Positions 1 through 7,506 of a stretch of DNA of 32,198 bases are shown here, one piece after another. The stretch comes from Clostridia bacterium (GTDB taxonomy: Bacteria; Bacillota; Clostridia; UMGS1883): assembly GCA_017411435.1 (NCBI GenBank), contig JAFQQD010000064.1:1-32198 (forward strand), in the 5' to 3' direction. How positions within the stretch are numbered: position 1 is the stretch's first letter; the number at the start of each line of letters is the position of its first letter. The notes under the pieces were generated by a model. The model was not told the DNA's origin. It did not search any database and saw only the letters and a list, made by a program, of their open reading frames with translations. Position numbers and translations under genes: made by a program.

Positions 1-15
1 ACACGGTTTTTTCGT

Positions 16-92
16 TGGTGCGCCATCAGGGACTCGAACCCTGGACACCCTGATTAAGAGTCAGGTGCTCTACCAACTGAGCTAATGGCACA
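16..92 (-). tRNA. tRNA-Lys (anticodon CTT)
   Basis: On the minus strand a full cloverleaf can be folded. The acceptor arms TGTGCCA and TGGCGCA pair over seven positions with one G-T, and CCA is encoded. The anticodon arm CTGA-CTCTTAA-TCAG places CTT at the anticodon, and the T arm contains GGTTCGAGTCC. It is the last of three tRNAs in a minus-strand run; whether more follow beyond the window edge is not visible. Confidence 0.97.
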
Positions 93-97
93 TATTA

Positions 98-173
98 TGG
101 AGCTGCCCAGCAGATTCGAACTGCCGACCTCTTCCTTACCAAGGAAGTGCTCTGCCAACTGAGCTAGGGCAGC
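98..173 (-). tRNA. tRNA-Thr (anticodon GGT)
   Basis: The acceptor arms GCTGCCC and GGGCAGC pair perfectly, followed by discriminator T and an encoded CCA. The anticodon arm CTTCC-TTGGTAA-GGAAG gives anticodon GGT, and the T loop is GTTCGAATC. It lies five bases upstream of the Lys tRNA in the same transcript. Confidence 0.97.
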
Positions 174-181
174 ATAAAAAG

Positions 182-258
182 TGGCGACCCGGAAGGGGCT
201 CGAACCCTCGACCTCCAGCGTGACAGGCTGGCGTTCTAACCAACTGAACTACCGGGCC
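182..258 (-). tRNA. tRNA-Asp (anticodon GTC)
   Basis: The acceptor arms GGCCCGG and CCGGGTC pair with one G-T, followed by discriminator G and an encoded CCA. The anticodon arm CCAGC-CTGTCAC-GCTGG gives anticodon GTC. It is the first tRNA of the run and lies about 60 bases downstream of a consensus promoter. Confidence 0.97.
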
Positions 259-319
259 GGATAATCATCACGGTAAGTGTCGACGAGCTGTACACAATTT
301 TTATCCGCTGACTTGAATT

Positions 320-348
320 ATTATACTGTGTTTAGGCTTATTTGTCAA
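320..348 (-). promoter_or_regulatory. Sigma-A promoter of the tRNA run
   Basis: Reading the minus strand, TTGACA (343-348) and TATAAT (320-325) are separated by exactly 17 bases, a perfect housekeeping match in an AT-rich stretch. The first tRNA follows about 60 bases downstream. This is the expected strong promoter for a stable RNA unit. Confidence 0.9.
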
Positions 349-395
349 TAGAAAAATTGCAAAAAACTATAAAATTTTTGTTTAGTTTATAATAT

Positions 396-426
396 AAAAG
401 GAATCCATACATGATAGATTCCTTTT
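396..426 (-). terminator. Terminator after asnA
   Basis: Ten-base inverted repeat (396-405 with 417-426) with an 11-base loop, 11 bases past the asnA stop. It is flanked by A runs on one side and T runs on the other, so it could work in both directions and also insulate the tRNA promoter. Confidence 0.75.
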
Positions 427-436
427 TTCAGCTTTA

Positions 437-1447
437 TTATAACAAGAATATTCCGTTTTCACTGCAAACCTTTTTCATTTCTTCAGGCCATACGGAAACC
501 TGCACTTCACCGATATGCGCGCGGCTGAGCATCTGCATACAAAGTCTTGACTGTCCTACACCGCCGCCGATTGTAAGTGGGAGGATTTCCTCATCAATCA
601 TTTTGTGATAGTCAAACTTCATTCTATCAAGAGCGTCACGCTCGGCAAGCTGCGCGCGAAGAGCTTCGCGGTCTACACGGATTCCCATGGATGAAAGTTC
701 AAGACTTCTGCCCAGAACATTGTTCCACACGAGGATGTCACCGTTAAGCGACCAGTCATCGTAATCGGGCGCACGCCCATCGTGAGGCTTTCCGCTTTTA
801 AGCGCTTTTCCTATCTGCATAAGAAAAACTGTCTTGTGTTCTTTTACGATTGCATCTTCCTTTTCCTTATCGGTAAAAGTGGGATACATATCTTCAAGCT
901 CCTGAGCGGTAATGAAAAACACATCACGCTCAATCGTTTTTTCAAGGCAAGGGAAGTTTTCGCAGAGAATGTCCTGTGTGTCTGCTGCTGCGTTTATGAT
1001 TTTCCTTACTGTATCTTTGAGAAATTCAATTGTGCGTTCCTCTTTTTTTATTACCCTTTCCCAGTCCCACTGGTCAACGAAAAGAGAATGAACATTGTCA
1101 ACTTTGTCATCGCGGCGTACTGCGTTCATATCTGTATAGATACCCTCGCCTGCGCTGTAGCCATAGCGGTAAAGGGCCATTCTTTTCCACTTGGCAAGAG
1201 ACTGCACGATTTCGACAACTTCAGCTCCACATTCGAGTGTATCAAACTCCACCTTGCGTTCTACACCGTTGAGGTCGTCATTGATACCGCTTGATTTTGT
1301 TACTAAAACGGGTGCGGTTACTCTGTCAAGATTAAGTTCATGAGCGAGTCTTTTCTGAAAATTATCCTTTACTATTTTAATTGCCCGCTGTGTTTCACGA
1401 AGAGAAAGCTTTGCACTGTATCCTTCGGGTAATATTAATCCTTTCAT
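437..1447 (-). CDS. asnA: Aspartate-ammonia ligase (asparagine synthetase A)
   Basis: AsnA makes asparagine from aspartate, ammonia and ATP in the cytoplasm; it has a class II aminoacyl-tRNA-synthetase-like fold. The 336-residue product starts MKGLILPEGY and contains the family blocks VDQWDWE in the middle and GGGVGQSRLCM near the C-terminus, at the usual family length of about 330. An in-frame ATG exists 66 bases upstream (1513), but that would overlap the flippase gene; the internal ATG at 1447 has AGAGG about ten bases before it and matches the family N-terminus. It follows the flippase gene by 37 bases and is probably read with it, since no separate promoter is obvious. A terminator lies directly behind. 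Confidence 0.95.
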   Translation of the reverse strand: MKGLILPEGYSAKLSLRETQRAIKIVKDNFQKRLAHELNLDRVTAPVLVTKSSGINDDLNGVERKVEFDTLECGAEVVEIVQSLAKWKRMALYRYGYSAGEGIYTDMNAVRRDDKVDNVHSLFVDQWDWERVIKKEERTIEFLKDTVRKIINAAADTQDILCENFPCLEKTIERDVFFITAQELEDMYPTFTDKEKEDAIVKEHKTVFLMQIGKALKSGKPHDGRAPDYDDWSLNGDILVWNNVLGRSLELSSMGIRVDREALRAQLAERDALDRMKFDYHKMIDEEILPLTIGGGVGQSRLCMQMLSRAHIGEVQVSVWPEEMKKVCSENGIFLL

Positions 1448-1484
1448 CCTTTGACGCCTCTTTTCTACCTTGTATTCTATCATT

Positions 1485-3038
1485 TTACCGCGACACCACG
1501 GTTTTGTCAACACCGATAATCGGTTTTTTAGGAGCTTTTTCCTCGTTGTCAGCTTTAATCAGGGAAAATACCCACCGTATATCTTCGCGCGAAACTGCGC
1601 TCAGTATATAAAGAAGTGTTACATAAAATGAGATATACACTAAAATGATTATTCCAAGGGGTGCAGAAAGGCGCATTGTATCGCACAGAACCTTCGCGCC
1701 CCACAGGGATATAACAGAGCTTGTCATTCCCCAGGACATAATATCGACCTGCGTCACTTTACGAAGCCTGCGGATACTTAAAACCGCGTTAAAAAGCTCT
1801 TTTATGTACATAACCATAACATATCCCATGATGGCAGTTTTCGGAAGAAGGAGGAAGAGCAAAACAACATTTATGACTCCCTCGAGCACATTATAAACCA
1901 TGGAATACACCTGTTGGTTAAGCCCCTTAAGACAGCCGTCTGTCACGCAATCTATGTAAACAATCGGCACGAGGGGCGCGAAAATTCTTATATACTCGCC
2001 CGCCTCTATACTTTTATATATGGTGCGCCCCAAAGGCTGTGAATAAAAAAACATTACCCCTGCAACACCAAAGCTGAATATTACCCCCAGCCGAAGTGCA
2101 CGGTTAACGATATAGCTGATGCCGATTTTTCTTCCCTGAATCTGTGCCGCGGTAAGGCGCGGTATCAGAACCTCCCCAAGAGCATTAAGAAGTGCCGCAG
2201 GGAACATTATGACCGGCATAGACATCTGGGAAACTACGCCGTAAGTAGCAAAGGCACTTTTGCTCCCCATACCACCTTTTTTCAGGCCGTGGGGAATTAT
2301 AATCTGCCCGAGCGAGGAAAGCCCCGTGCGCATATATGCACTTATTGCAAGAGGAAGCGATGTCTTTATGAGGCGAACGAAGTTTCCTTTTTGGGGATTT
2401 TCTTCTTTCTTTCCTGCTGTATCTATGAAGTAGAGCAAAATCCCACCGATTGTAAGAGATATTTCGCCTATGAGCATTCCCAGAGAAAGAGTGTCAATTA
2501 TATTGCGATTTGCAGGCCTAGAGAAGCAACTTACTACAAATATTATCCTTAAAAGCTGAGCGATTATTTGCATGGTAACAAGACGGAAGATTTTCTGTTT
2601 TGCCGTAAAATATCCCTCAATAACGCTGCCAAATGCTACGAAAGGCATTGAAATCGCGATTATTCTAAGCGCTGTAGAGGCAGAAACATTCATTACCCAA
2701 TAGCGCGAGAATATATTTGCAGCTGAGTACAGCACCCCTCCTGAAGCAAATCCAAATATAAGTGAATAAACAAATGCGCATCGCATAAGTGAGTGCGGAT
2801 TTTTATTGCCGCGTCCCTCCTCCTCGGAAACAAGGCGCGTAGTTCCAAAACGCACTCCAGAGATGGAAATGGTAGCAAAAACCACCCCGAGCGATGATAT
2901 TATACCGAAAAGGCCCAGATTTTCCGCACCTATTTTACCGGCAAGAAATGACTGCAGTAAAAGCGCCAGAAGGCGTAATATTATGTTACTTGTCGCAAGG
3001 AGTATTGTATTTTTGAGTAGAACTGTTGCTTTTTTCAT
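1485..3038 (-). CDS. spoVB: SpoVB/MurJ-like polysaccharide or lipid II flippase
   Basis: A 517-residue integral membrane protein with about 12 to 14 hydrophobic segments. The N-terminal part (first segment near residues 8-30, then LAGKIGAENLGLFG and a RLVSEEEGRG loop) resembles the SpoVB branch of the MOP flippase superfamily, and the length equals that of SpoVB of Bacillus (about 518). Such proteins move lipid-linked cell-wall or spore-cortex precursors across the membrane. The start at 3038 has GGAGGGG about eight bases upstream, preferred over an ATG six codons earlier. That ribosome binding site lies inside the 3' arm of a terminator-like hairpin (see 3042-3076), so expression may depend on read-through or on an internal promoter. 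The substrate is not determinable from sequence; a more general oligosaccharide flippase is the alternative. Confidence 0.8.
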   Translation of the reverse strand: MKKATVLLKNTILLATSNIILRLLALLLQSFLAGKIGAENLGLFGIISSLGVVFATISISGVRFGTTRLVSEEEGRGNKNPHSLMRCAFVYSLIFGFASGGVLYSAANIFSRYWVMNVSASTALRIIAISMPFVAFGSVIEGYFTAKQKIFRLVTMQIIAQLLRIIFVVSCFSRPANRNIIDTLSLGMLIGEISLTIGGILLYFIDTAGKKEENPQKGNFVRLIKTSLPLAISAYMRTGLSSLGQIIIPHGLKKGGMGSKSAFATYGVVSQMSMPVIMFPAALLNALGEVLIPRLTAAQIQGRKIGISYIVNRALRLGVIFSFGVAGVMFFYSQPLGRTIYKSIEAGEYIRIFAPLVPIVYIDCVTDGCLKGLNQQVYSMVYNVLEGVINVVLLFLLLPKTAIMGYVMVMYIKELFNAVLSIRRLRKVTQVDIMSWGMTSSVISLWGAKVLCDTMRLSAPLGIIILVYISFYVTLLYILSAVSREDIRWVFSLIKADNEEKAPKKPIIGVDKTVVSR

Positions 3039-3041
3039 GAA

Positions 3042-3076
3042 AAAACCCCTCCACACACAATGTATGAAGGGATTTT
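3042..3076 (-). terminator. Terminator/attenuator hairpin that contains the flippase RBS
   Basis: Eleven-base stem (3042-3052 with 3066-3076, G-T pairs included) and a 13-base loop, followed on the minus strand by six T. It sits 13 bases after the stop of the G5-3D gene, so it is its natural terminator. The 3' arm is GGAGGGG, which is also the ribosome binding site of the next gene, and the T run fills the gap up to that start codon. Confidence 0.8.
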
Positions 3077-3089
3077 GTTTTTATGATAT

Positions 3090-3896
3090 TTAGTTGAGTA
3101 TATATACGCGGCAAGGTCTTCTGCCGAACTGTCTGCATTCGCTCTTTGTACGGTAGCAAAGGTCAACACGGTAGCCCTTGATTGCTCCGCCTGTATCCGC
3201 TGCAACTGCGTAGCCGTAGCTCCAGCTTCCATCAAGCGCCTCGATATAAACACGAGAGCCGAGGGGAATTATTCTGGGGTCAACTGCTATAACGCCTTTG
3301 TCAAGAGGAACGCCTGTTGCTGTCTGACCTGCATATCCGCCATTTTCCTCGGGAGAAAGGTCATATGCAGTTGCTTCACAAGTAATAACACTCTTATAAT
3401 CAAGTTTCATCGCTTCTGCGGAAGCTTCCTGAACTTCGGCTGTGGTACCGTATTCCACAATTTTATCAACGGGAGCAACAGTAATAACTTCCGAAATCAT
3501 CTCGCGTGAAATTTCAACGCCGTTTTCATACTTTACCTTGTAAGTAACTTTTTTCTGTCCTGAAACGCCTTCGCGTACTGTAACCGTTTCCCCTGCCAGA
3601 AGAGCAGTATTAAGTTTCTTAACTGTGTTAAAGTTAACAGTTTCATCAACAGTAATCTCTTCGTAAAAAACTTCATTTCCCAAGGAGGAAACTTCATTTT
3701 CGGCATTAAGAGCAAACTTTGTCATTGAAACAACACCTGTAGTTGATGAAAGATATTCACCAAGAGCCTTGGCACGAACATCTTCGGCACCATTATAACT
3801 AAAAGGTGCTGCAATTGCACTTACTGTATTTAGGATAAGTGTAGCTGTCACACAAACTGATGCAACAACCGTCTTAATCTTCTTGTTTGTAAACAT
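3090..3896 (-). CDS. Secreted G5 and 3D domain cell-wall protein
   Basis: A 268-residue exported protein. A basic N-terminus and hydrophobic core (about residues 8-30, ending SAIAA) form a signal peptide. A G5 domain covers about residues 77-151. A C-terminal 3D domain (about 172-268) shows its three conserved aspartates in AVDP (D196), ADTG (D224) and RVDLC (D235). The 3D fold is a double-psi barrel related to lytic transglycosylase MltA; G5-3D proteins such as YabE and Rpf-like factors remodel peptidoglycan. The start is supported by AAGGA about ten bases upstream. A consensus promoter and a short leader hairpin lie in front, a strong hairpin behind. Cleavage specificity is inferred, not visible. 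Confidence 0.88.
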   Translation of the reverse strand: MFTNKKIKTVVASVCVTATLILNTVSAIAAPFSYNGAEDVRAKALGEYLSSTTGVVSMTKFALNAENEVSSLGNEVFYEEITVDETVNFNTVKKLNTALLAGETVTVREGVSGQKKVTYKVKYENGVEISREMISEVITVAPVDKIVEYGTTAEVQEASAEAMKLDYKSVITCEATAYDLSPEENGGYAGQTATGVPLDKGVIAVDPRIIPLGSRVYIEALDGSWSYGYAVAADTGGAIKGYRVDLCYRTKSECRQFGRRPCRVYILN

Positions 3897-3918
3897 AAAA
3901 TCACATCCTTATTTGGGG

Positions 3919-3933
3919 TTGCCATCAGCAACA
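3919..3933 (-). promoter_or_regulatory. Small hairpin in the leader of the G5-3D gene
   Basis: GTTGC and GCAAC form a five-base stem with a five-base loop just after the predicted transcription start and before the ribosome binding site. It may stabilise the 5' end of the mRNA; no known riboswitch is recognised. Confidence 0.4.
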
Positions 3934-3943
3934 CACCTTGCTA

Positions 3944-3972
3944 ATTATAATCAAAAATTCATCGTTTGTCAA
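3944..3972 (-). promoter_or_regulatory. Consensus promoter of the G5-3D gene
   Basis: Minus-strand TTGACA (3967-3972) and TATAAT (3944-3949) with a 17-base spacer: a perfect sigma-A match about 50 bases ahead of the start codon. Confidence 0.9.
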
Positions 3973-4131
3973 GGTTTTTTGCCGTTTTTGTTATAAGTTT
4001 GTAACATTTGCTTAATTTTTTGTGCTTTTTTTTGAGATACTCCCCTATATATAGGGTTTTATGCTGGTCTCTTTTTTCATATTCTTAATCCAAGCAAATT
4101 ATTACTGATGCAATTTTTTGTAATATTTCGA
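3973..4131. other. AT-rich intergenic stretch with a 14-bp palindrome
   Basis: No coding potential is seen. The only structure is the perfect palindrome CCCTATATATAGGG at 4043-4056, enclosed by short GAGA/TCTC arms and followed on the plus strand by a T run. It looks like a small hairpin or protein site, but there is no plus-strand gene for it to terminate. Confidence 0.4.
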
Positions 4132-4214
4132 TGCCACTTCACCCATTTCGCGTTCCGGCTAAATTTCAAACTGACAAATGCAGCTCGCGAAACACACACA
4201 ATTTCCTATACAAT
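4132..4214 (+). repeat. Single dispersed copy of the 94-bp repeat
   Basis: This stretch matches the repeat unit found three times at 10527-10808 with only about ten differences, including the conserved core from CACCCATTTCGCG to CACACAATTTCCTATA. The inverted pair TTTCGCG / CGCGAAA is kept; the GAAGCG hairpin at the unit border is lost. It ends directly against the terminator of the 132-residue gene. Confidence 0.85.
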
Positions 4215-4217
4215 AAA

Positions 4218-4249
4218 AAAGGGCTTCGGAAACGAATCCGAAGCTCTTT
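4218..4249 (-). terminator. Terminator of the toxin-antitoxin/secreted protein operon
   Basis: Thirteen-base stem (4218-4230 with 4237-4249, one G-T) and a six-base loop, with A and T runs on the two sides. It lies 14 bases past the stop of the 132-residue gene and would work in both directions. Confidence 0.9.
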
Positions 4250-4263
4250 TATAGTATATTGTG

Positions 4264-4662
4264 TTATTTTATCTCATAACTGCCCTTAATCATAAATATA
4301 CAGTCAGTTGAGGTTTTTACTCCTCTTCCGTCATCGAGCGGTACTATGAGAAGATGATTTCCCTGGACAACAATTCCGTCAGCAAGGTCAAATCCCATTG
4401 TTACATCACTTACGCCACCCTTCTGAGTGCCTACTACAGAGCAGGTTCCCATTCTGAGAATCAGTTCTGTTCCGGCAGAGCAAATAACATTTTTTCCTGC
4501 AGGAACATTTACCACTTTGAATTTTGTAGCCGGGTATACTACGCTGTCAATGTAACTTTTTGTAATAAGCGGATCTGCCTCCGTTCCGGGCTGTGCAGCA
4601 TATGAGCCTGCCACAAAGAGCACTCCGAGTGCACAAAGAACTATTGCTATTCTCTTTTTCAT
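4264..4662 (-). CDS. Small secreted protein of unknown function
   Basis: A 132-residue protein with a clear signal peptide (MKKR, hydrophobic 5-20, cleavage likely after SYA near residue 22). The mature part is mostly beta-like: a short variable start, then AGTELILRMG, GGVSDVTMGFDLADG, a NHLLIVPLDDGRG block and a short C-terminal strand. I recall similar exported hypotheticals in Clostridia but no named domain, and I give no function. It starts 14 bases after the toxin stop with AAAGGATG as ribosome binding site, and a terminator follows, so it is the last gene of the antitoxin-toxin transcript. That linkage is unusual for a secreted protein. Confidence 0.8.
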   Translation of the reverse strand: MKKRIAIVLCALGVLFVAGSYAAQPGTEADPLITKSYIDSVVYPATKFKVVNVPAGKNVICSAGTELILRMGTCSVVGTQKGGVSDVTMGFDLADGIVVQGNHLLIVPLDDGRGVKTSTDCIFMIKGSYEIK

Positions 4663-4676
4663 AGGTAATCATCCTT

Positions 4677-5027
4677 TCAATTCCCAACGAGTCCAAAGCT
4701 TACTGATATGGCATCGTTGACTTTTATCATTTGCAGTTCATCAAGCTTGCCGATTTTTTCGCGAAGACGCTGCTTGTCAATCGTACGCACCTGTTCTAAA
4801 AGTATCACGCTGTCGCGCGAAAGTCCGTACTGTTGTGCGTCTATCTCAATATGCGTAGGAAGTTTAGCCTTGTTAATTTTGCTTGTTATTGCCGCGGCAA
4901 TAACGGTGGGACTGTATTTGTTCCCAACATCGTTTTGCACTACAAGAACAGGCCTTACTCCGCCCTGTTCTGAACCTATGACAGGGCTTAAATCGGCATA
5001 AAAAATGTCACCGCGTTTTACTAACAA
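4677..5027 (-). CDS. mazF: EndoA/MazF-type mRNA interferase toxin
   Basis: A 116-residue toxin of the MazF/PemK family, which cuts mRNA at short sequence motifs. It contains [59 protein letters not shown] and RTIDKQRL, very close to Bacillus EndoA (NdoA, 116 residues), including the GxRP and SxxxxEQ blocks of the active site. The family N-terminus is reached by starting at a TTG codon (5027), with GGAGAG eight bases upstream; a longer ATG-started reading at 5102 runs through the antitoxin gene and is unlikely. Only one base separates it from the antitoxin stop, so translation is probably coupled. Confidence 0.93.
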   Translation of the reverse strand: MLVKRGDIFYADLSPVIGSEQGGVRPVLVVQNDVGNKYSPTVIAAAITSKINKAKLPTHIEIDAQQYGLSRDSVILLEQVRTIDKQRLREKIGKLDELQMIKVNDAISVSFGLVGN

Positions 5028-5028
5028 A

Positions 5029-5310
5029 TTATTCACTCTCCGATAAAAAATCCTCGTAGATTTTACACGCACTTTCATCGGATAAGAGGGAAGAATTGGC
5101 AAGAGACAAATTTATCTTGCCCATTTCCAAATATCCCTTTTTCATTTGTTCCTTCTTTTCAATTTTCTTATATTCGCTGATATAACTTTTTACTGCCAGT
5201 GCAATAAATTCACTTCGTGACCGATTAAGTGACGAGGCGATTGTGTCCGTCTCCTCAACCAAGAAATCGGGCAATGTGACAGATATTCTGCGCTGCGCCT
5301 TTTTTTCCAT
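5029..5310 (-). CDS. Ribbon-helix-helix antitoxin (EndoAI/MazE-like)
   Basis: A 93-residue protein. The N-terminal 45 residues form a ribbon-helix-helix DNA-binding unit ([15 protein letters not shown], then [17 protein letters not shown]), typical of CopG/EndoAI antitoxins; the charged C-terminal part should bind and block the toxin, and the dimer likely represses its own promoter. AGGGGG sits about eight bases before the ATG. A TTGACC-17-TATAAT promoter lies just upstream. In Bacillus the same pair sits behind alr; here nnr is the upstream neighbour and alr is absent. Confidence 0.9.
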   Translation of the reverse strand: MEKKAQRRISVTLPDFLVEETDTIASSLNRSRSEFIALAVKSYISEYKKIEKKEQMKKGYLEMGKINLSLANSSLLSDESACKIYEDFLSESE

Positions 5311-5342
5311 CTGACATGCCCCCTATAATAAATACTACATTC

Positions 5343-5371
5343 ATTATACACTACTATCCTTGGCAGGTCAA
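5343..5371 (-). promoter_or_regulatory. Promoter of the antitoxin-toxin operon
   Basis: Minus-strand TTGACC (5366-5371), 17 bases, TATAAT (5343-5348), about 30 bases before the antitoxin start. Autoregulation by the antitoxin is expected from the family, but no clear operator dyad is seen. Confidence 0.8.
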
Positions 5372-5447
5372 ATGTAAGTTCTTCCACTTTATATGTAGGC
5401 GCTAATCTACACTTTTATTATGCACTCCATTTTCTTCTTTGATACAT

Positions 5448-6932
5448 TTATTTTATTTCCTTGATTGCAACGGGGATTTTATTTATGATATCATCGGCAG
5501 TAACTCCGTATGCGCCAATTTCTTTTTCACAAATAAGACCTGCACGCGCGTGAATATAACAGCCTGCTGCAGCGCTGTCTGTAAGCGAAAGTCCCTGCGA
5601 TGCAAGTGATACAATAATTCCTGCAAGTACATCTCCGCTTCCTGCTTTGGCAAGTGCACTTGTAGAGATATGTGAAACATATTTATTTCTGCCACCGTAT
5701 GTAACAACTGTTCTTGCCCCTTTGAGAAGAAGGTTCACTCCCATATTCTGCGCAAATTTGTCAGCAACCTCAATTCTTCTTGACTCAATTTCGGGGACGC
5801 TGTATCCGCTTATACGCGAAAACTCCTTGACATGAGGTGTAAGAAGCACATTCTTGTTTTTGATTATATCTGTTCTTCTGGCAAGGGCATTAATACCGTC
5901 TGCATCAATAATAACAGGACAGGAGGCGCAGTTTAATATGTTTTCAATAAGCTGTGCGTGGTTCCCCTTCCCAATACCGCAACCTACAAGCAAACTGCCT
6001 GCGGTCCTTATGGAGTATAGCGCATCTTCCGTAAGCTCCGGAAGCATAACTCCGTTTTGATGTGGTACGGAAATTATAATTGCTTCCTTTACCAATATAT
6101 TCAGAACTCCGCATATCGGTGCAGGAGCAATAATTTTCACAAGTCCGCAACCGCTTTTGAGTGCCGCCTGCGCCGCCATTGCTGCCGCTCCTGACATAGT
6201 CTGACTTCCTGCAACAATCACGGCTGTGCCGAAAGTACCCTTATGGCTGTAGCGACTGCGCGCAGGAAGAATTGTTTTTACGAGCTTGTCCGTAAGGGGG
6301 ACACAGGTAGACTGTGTGATACTGTTATAATCTACAGGGATACCCACTTCTGCGATTATGATTTCTCCGCACAAGTCCACACTTTCATTGGAAAGCATAC
6401 CTTTTTTGGGAGCAGTAAAAGTAACTGTCTTATCTGCTTTCACACATACCCCCATAGCTTTTCCCGTGTCAGAATCCATACCGCTGGGGACATCGCAGGA
6501 AACAATATATGAATCTGAAGAATTTATCATCTCTATCGCACGGATAACATTTTCGTCTGTAACAGTTCCCTTCATTCCTATTCCAAAGATTGCATCAAGA
6601 GAGCAATCAAACTTCTCAGTAGGAAATGAAACTGTGGGAATTACAGGGATTTCCTCATCGATTGCTTTTCTGGCAAGAAATTTGCACTCATCGGTAGAAG
6701 GCTCCATCACCTGCACAATTTCAACGCGTTTTCCATGCTTTTTTAATAAAATAGCAGTGGCGTAACCGTCACTGCCGTTTTGTCCTTTTCCGCAGTAAAC
6801 TCTCACGGAATTAAACTCCTTAATTTCATCAAATGAGACTTTTGCGGCGTTTTCAATAAGATGCATTGCTGATACATTCTCCATTGCACGCTTCTCTGCC
6901 TCTTTTATCATATCAACTGATAAGAACAGCAT
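5448..6932 (-). CDS. nnr: Bifunctional NAD(P)H-hydrate repair enzyme (epimerase and dehydratase)
   Basis: A 494-residue cytoplasmic enzyme that repairs damaged NAD(P)H hydrates. The N-terminal half (about 1-205) is the YjeF epimerase: GKGQNGSDGY, DAIFGIGMKG and SCDVPSGMDSDTGK. The C-terminal half (about 225-494) is the ADP- or ATP-dependent dehydratase: HKGTFGTAVIVAGS, GCGIGKG, IIDADGINAL, LLTPHVKEF and KAGSGDVLAGI, the last holding the catalytic aspartate region. The phosphate loop is slightly off the usual GNNGGDG form. The start at 6932 has AGGAG eight bases upstream. A strong hairpin lies only 20 bases ahead of the start, so the gene either depends on read-through from the penicillin-binding-protein unit or has a promoter not recognised here. 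Confidence 0.95.
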   Translation of the reverse strand: MLFLSVDMIKEAEKRAMENVSAMHLIENAAKVSFDEIKEFNSVRVYCGKGQNGSDGYATAILLKKHGKRVEIVQVMEPSTDECKFLARKAIDEEIPVIPTVSFPTEKFDCSLDAIFGIGMKGTVTDENVIRAIEMINSSDSYIVSCDVPSGMDSDTGKAMGVCVKADKTVTFTAPKKGMLSNESVDLCGEIIIAEVGIPVDYNSITQSTCVPLTDKLVKTILPARSRYSHKGTFGTAVIVAGSQTMSGAAAMAAQAALKSGCGLVKIIAPAPICGVLNILVKEAIIISVPHQNGVMLPELTEDALYSIRTAGSLLVGCGIGKGNHAQLIENILNCASCPVIIDADGINALARRTDIIKNKNVLLTPHVKEFSRISGYSVPEIESRRIEVADKFAQNMGVNLLLKGARTVVTYGGRNKYVSHISTSALAKAGSGDVLAGIIVSLASQGLSLTDSAAAGCYIHARAGLICEKEIGAYGVTADDIINKIPVAIKEIK

Positions 6933-6951
6933 ACTATCAGCTCCTCTATAA

Positions 6952-6979
6952 AACCAAGGGGGCCCAAGCCCCCTTGGTT
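6952..6979 (-). terminator. Strong GC-rich hairpin between the DUF6106-like gene and nnr
   Basis: Eleven perfect pairs (6952-6962 with 6969-6979) around a six-base loop, followed on the minus strand by TTTTAT. It lies 20 bases past one stop codon and 20 bases before the nnr start, with the nnr ribosome binding site immediately behind. Terminator or processing/attenuation site. Confidence 0.85.
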
Positions 6980-6999
6980 AAGAATTGATTAATTTACTT

Positions 7000-7494
7000 T
7001 TAATCTATAACAACCTTTGACGGAGCAAACTTTCTAAGCTCCTGAAGTGCTGTTACGGGAGGCTCGAATTTAACTAAAAACTTCCCATTTTTTTCTACTG
7101 CCGCAAAATACACATTTGCATCTTTCCTGTGTGTTGTGGCGTCAATTTCCTTGTAGTCCATTTTTGAAAAGCGACCGAATTCTCCATTACTCACCGGTGC
7201 GATAATCTGGGCATCTTTCATATAGAATGAAATAAGTCTTTTTCTGCGCGAAGCATTGAAAATAACATCAATATCAACAGCATCTTCCGTAAAGGTATAC
7301 TCAAATTCACGGTTTAATTTTGATGTAAGCCAATAACTACCGTAAAAGCATCCTACCGAAAGCAAAAGTCCTATTCCGGGAACAAACATTACACAAATAA
7401 ACGAAAGAAAAAGTGCCACAACATATATTAAAGCAGCGAGCAAAATCTCTTTTGCTCCTTTTTTTCTTTTAACCAAATACTCTTTATATGCCAT
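7000..7494 (-). CDS. Small membrane protein, DUF6106-like
   Basis: A 164-residue protein. Residues about 15-60 form two adjacent membrane segments (EILLAALIYVVALFLSF, then a glycine-rich second one). The rest is a soluble domain with alternating strands (EFEYTFTEDAVDIDVIF, RKRLISFYMKDAQIIAP) and a C-terminal VKFEPPVTALQELRKF stretch. It resembles the clostridial DUF6106 family, from memory only; the function is unknown. AAGGAGA is well placed before the ATG. It starts 12 bases after the penicillin-binding-protein stop, so the two genes form one operon, which hints at an envelope role. Confidence 0.8.
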   Translation of the reverse strand: MAYKEYLVKRKKGAKEILLAALIYVVALFLSFICVMFVPGIGLLLSVGCFYGSYWLTSKLNREFEYTFTEDAVDIDVIFNASRRKRLISFYMKDAQIIAPVSNGEFGRFSKMDYKEIDATTHRKDANVYFAAVEKNGKFLVKFEPPVTALQELRKFAPSKVVID

Positions 7495-7506
7495 TTTATT
7501 CTCCTT

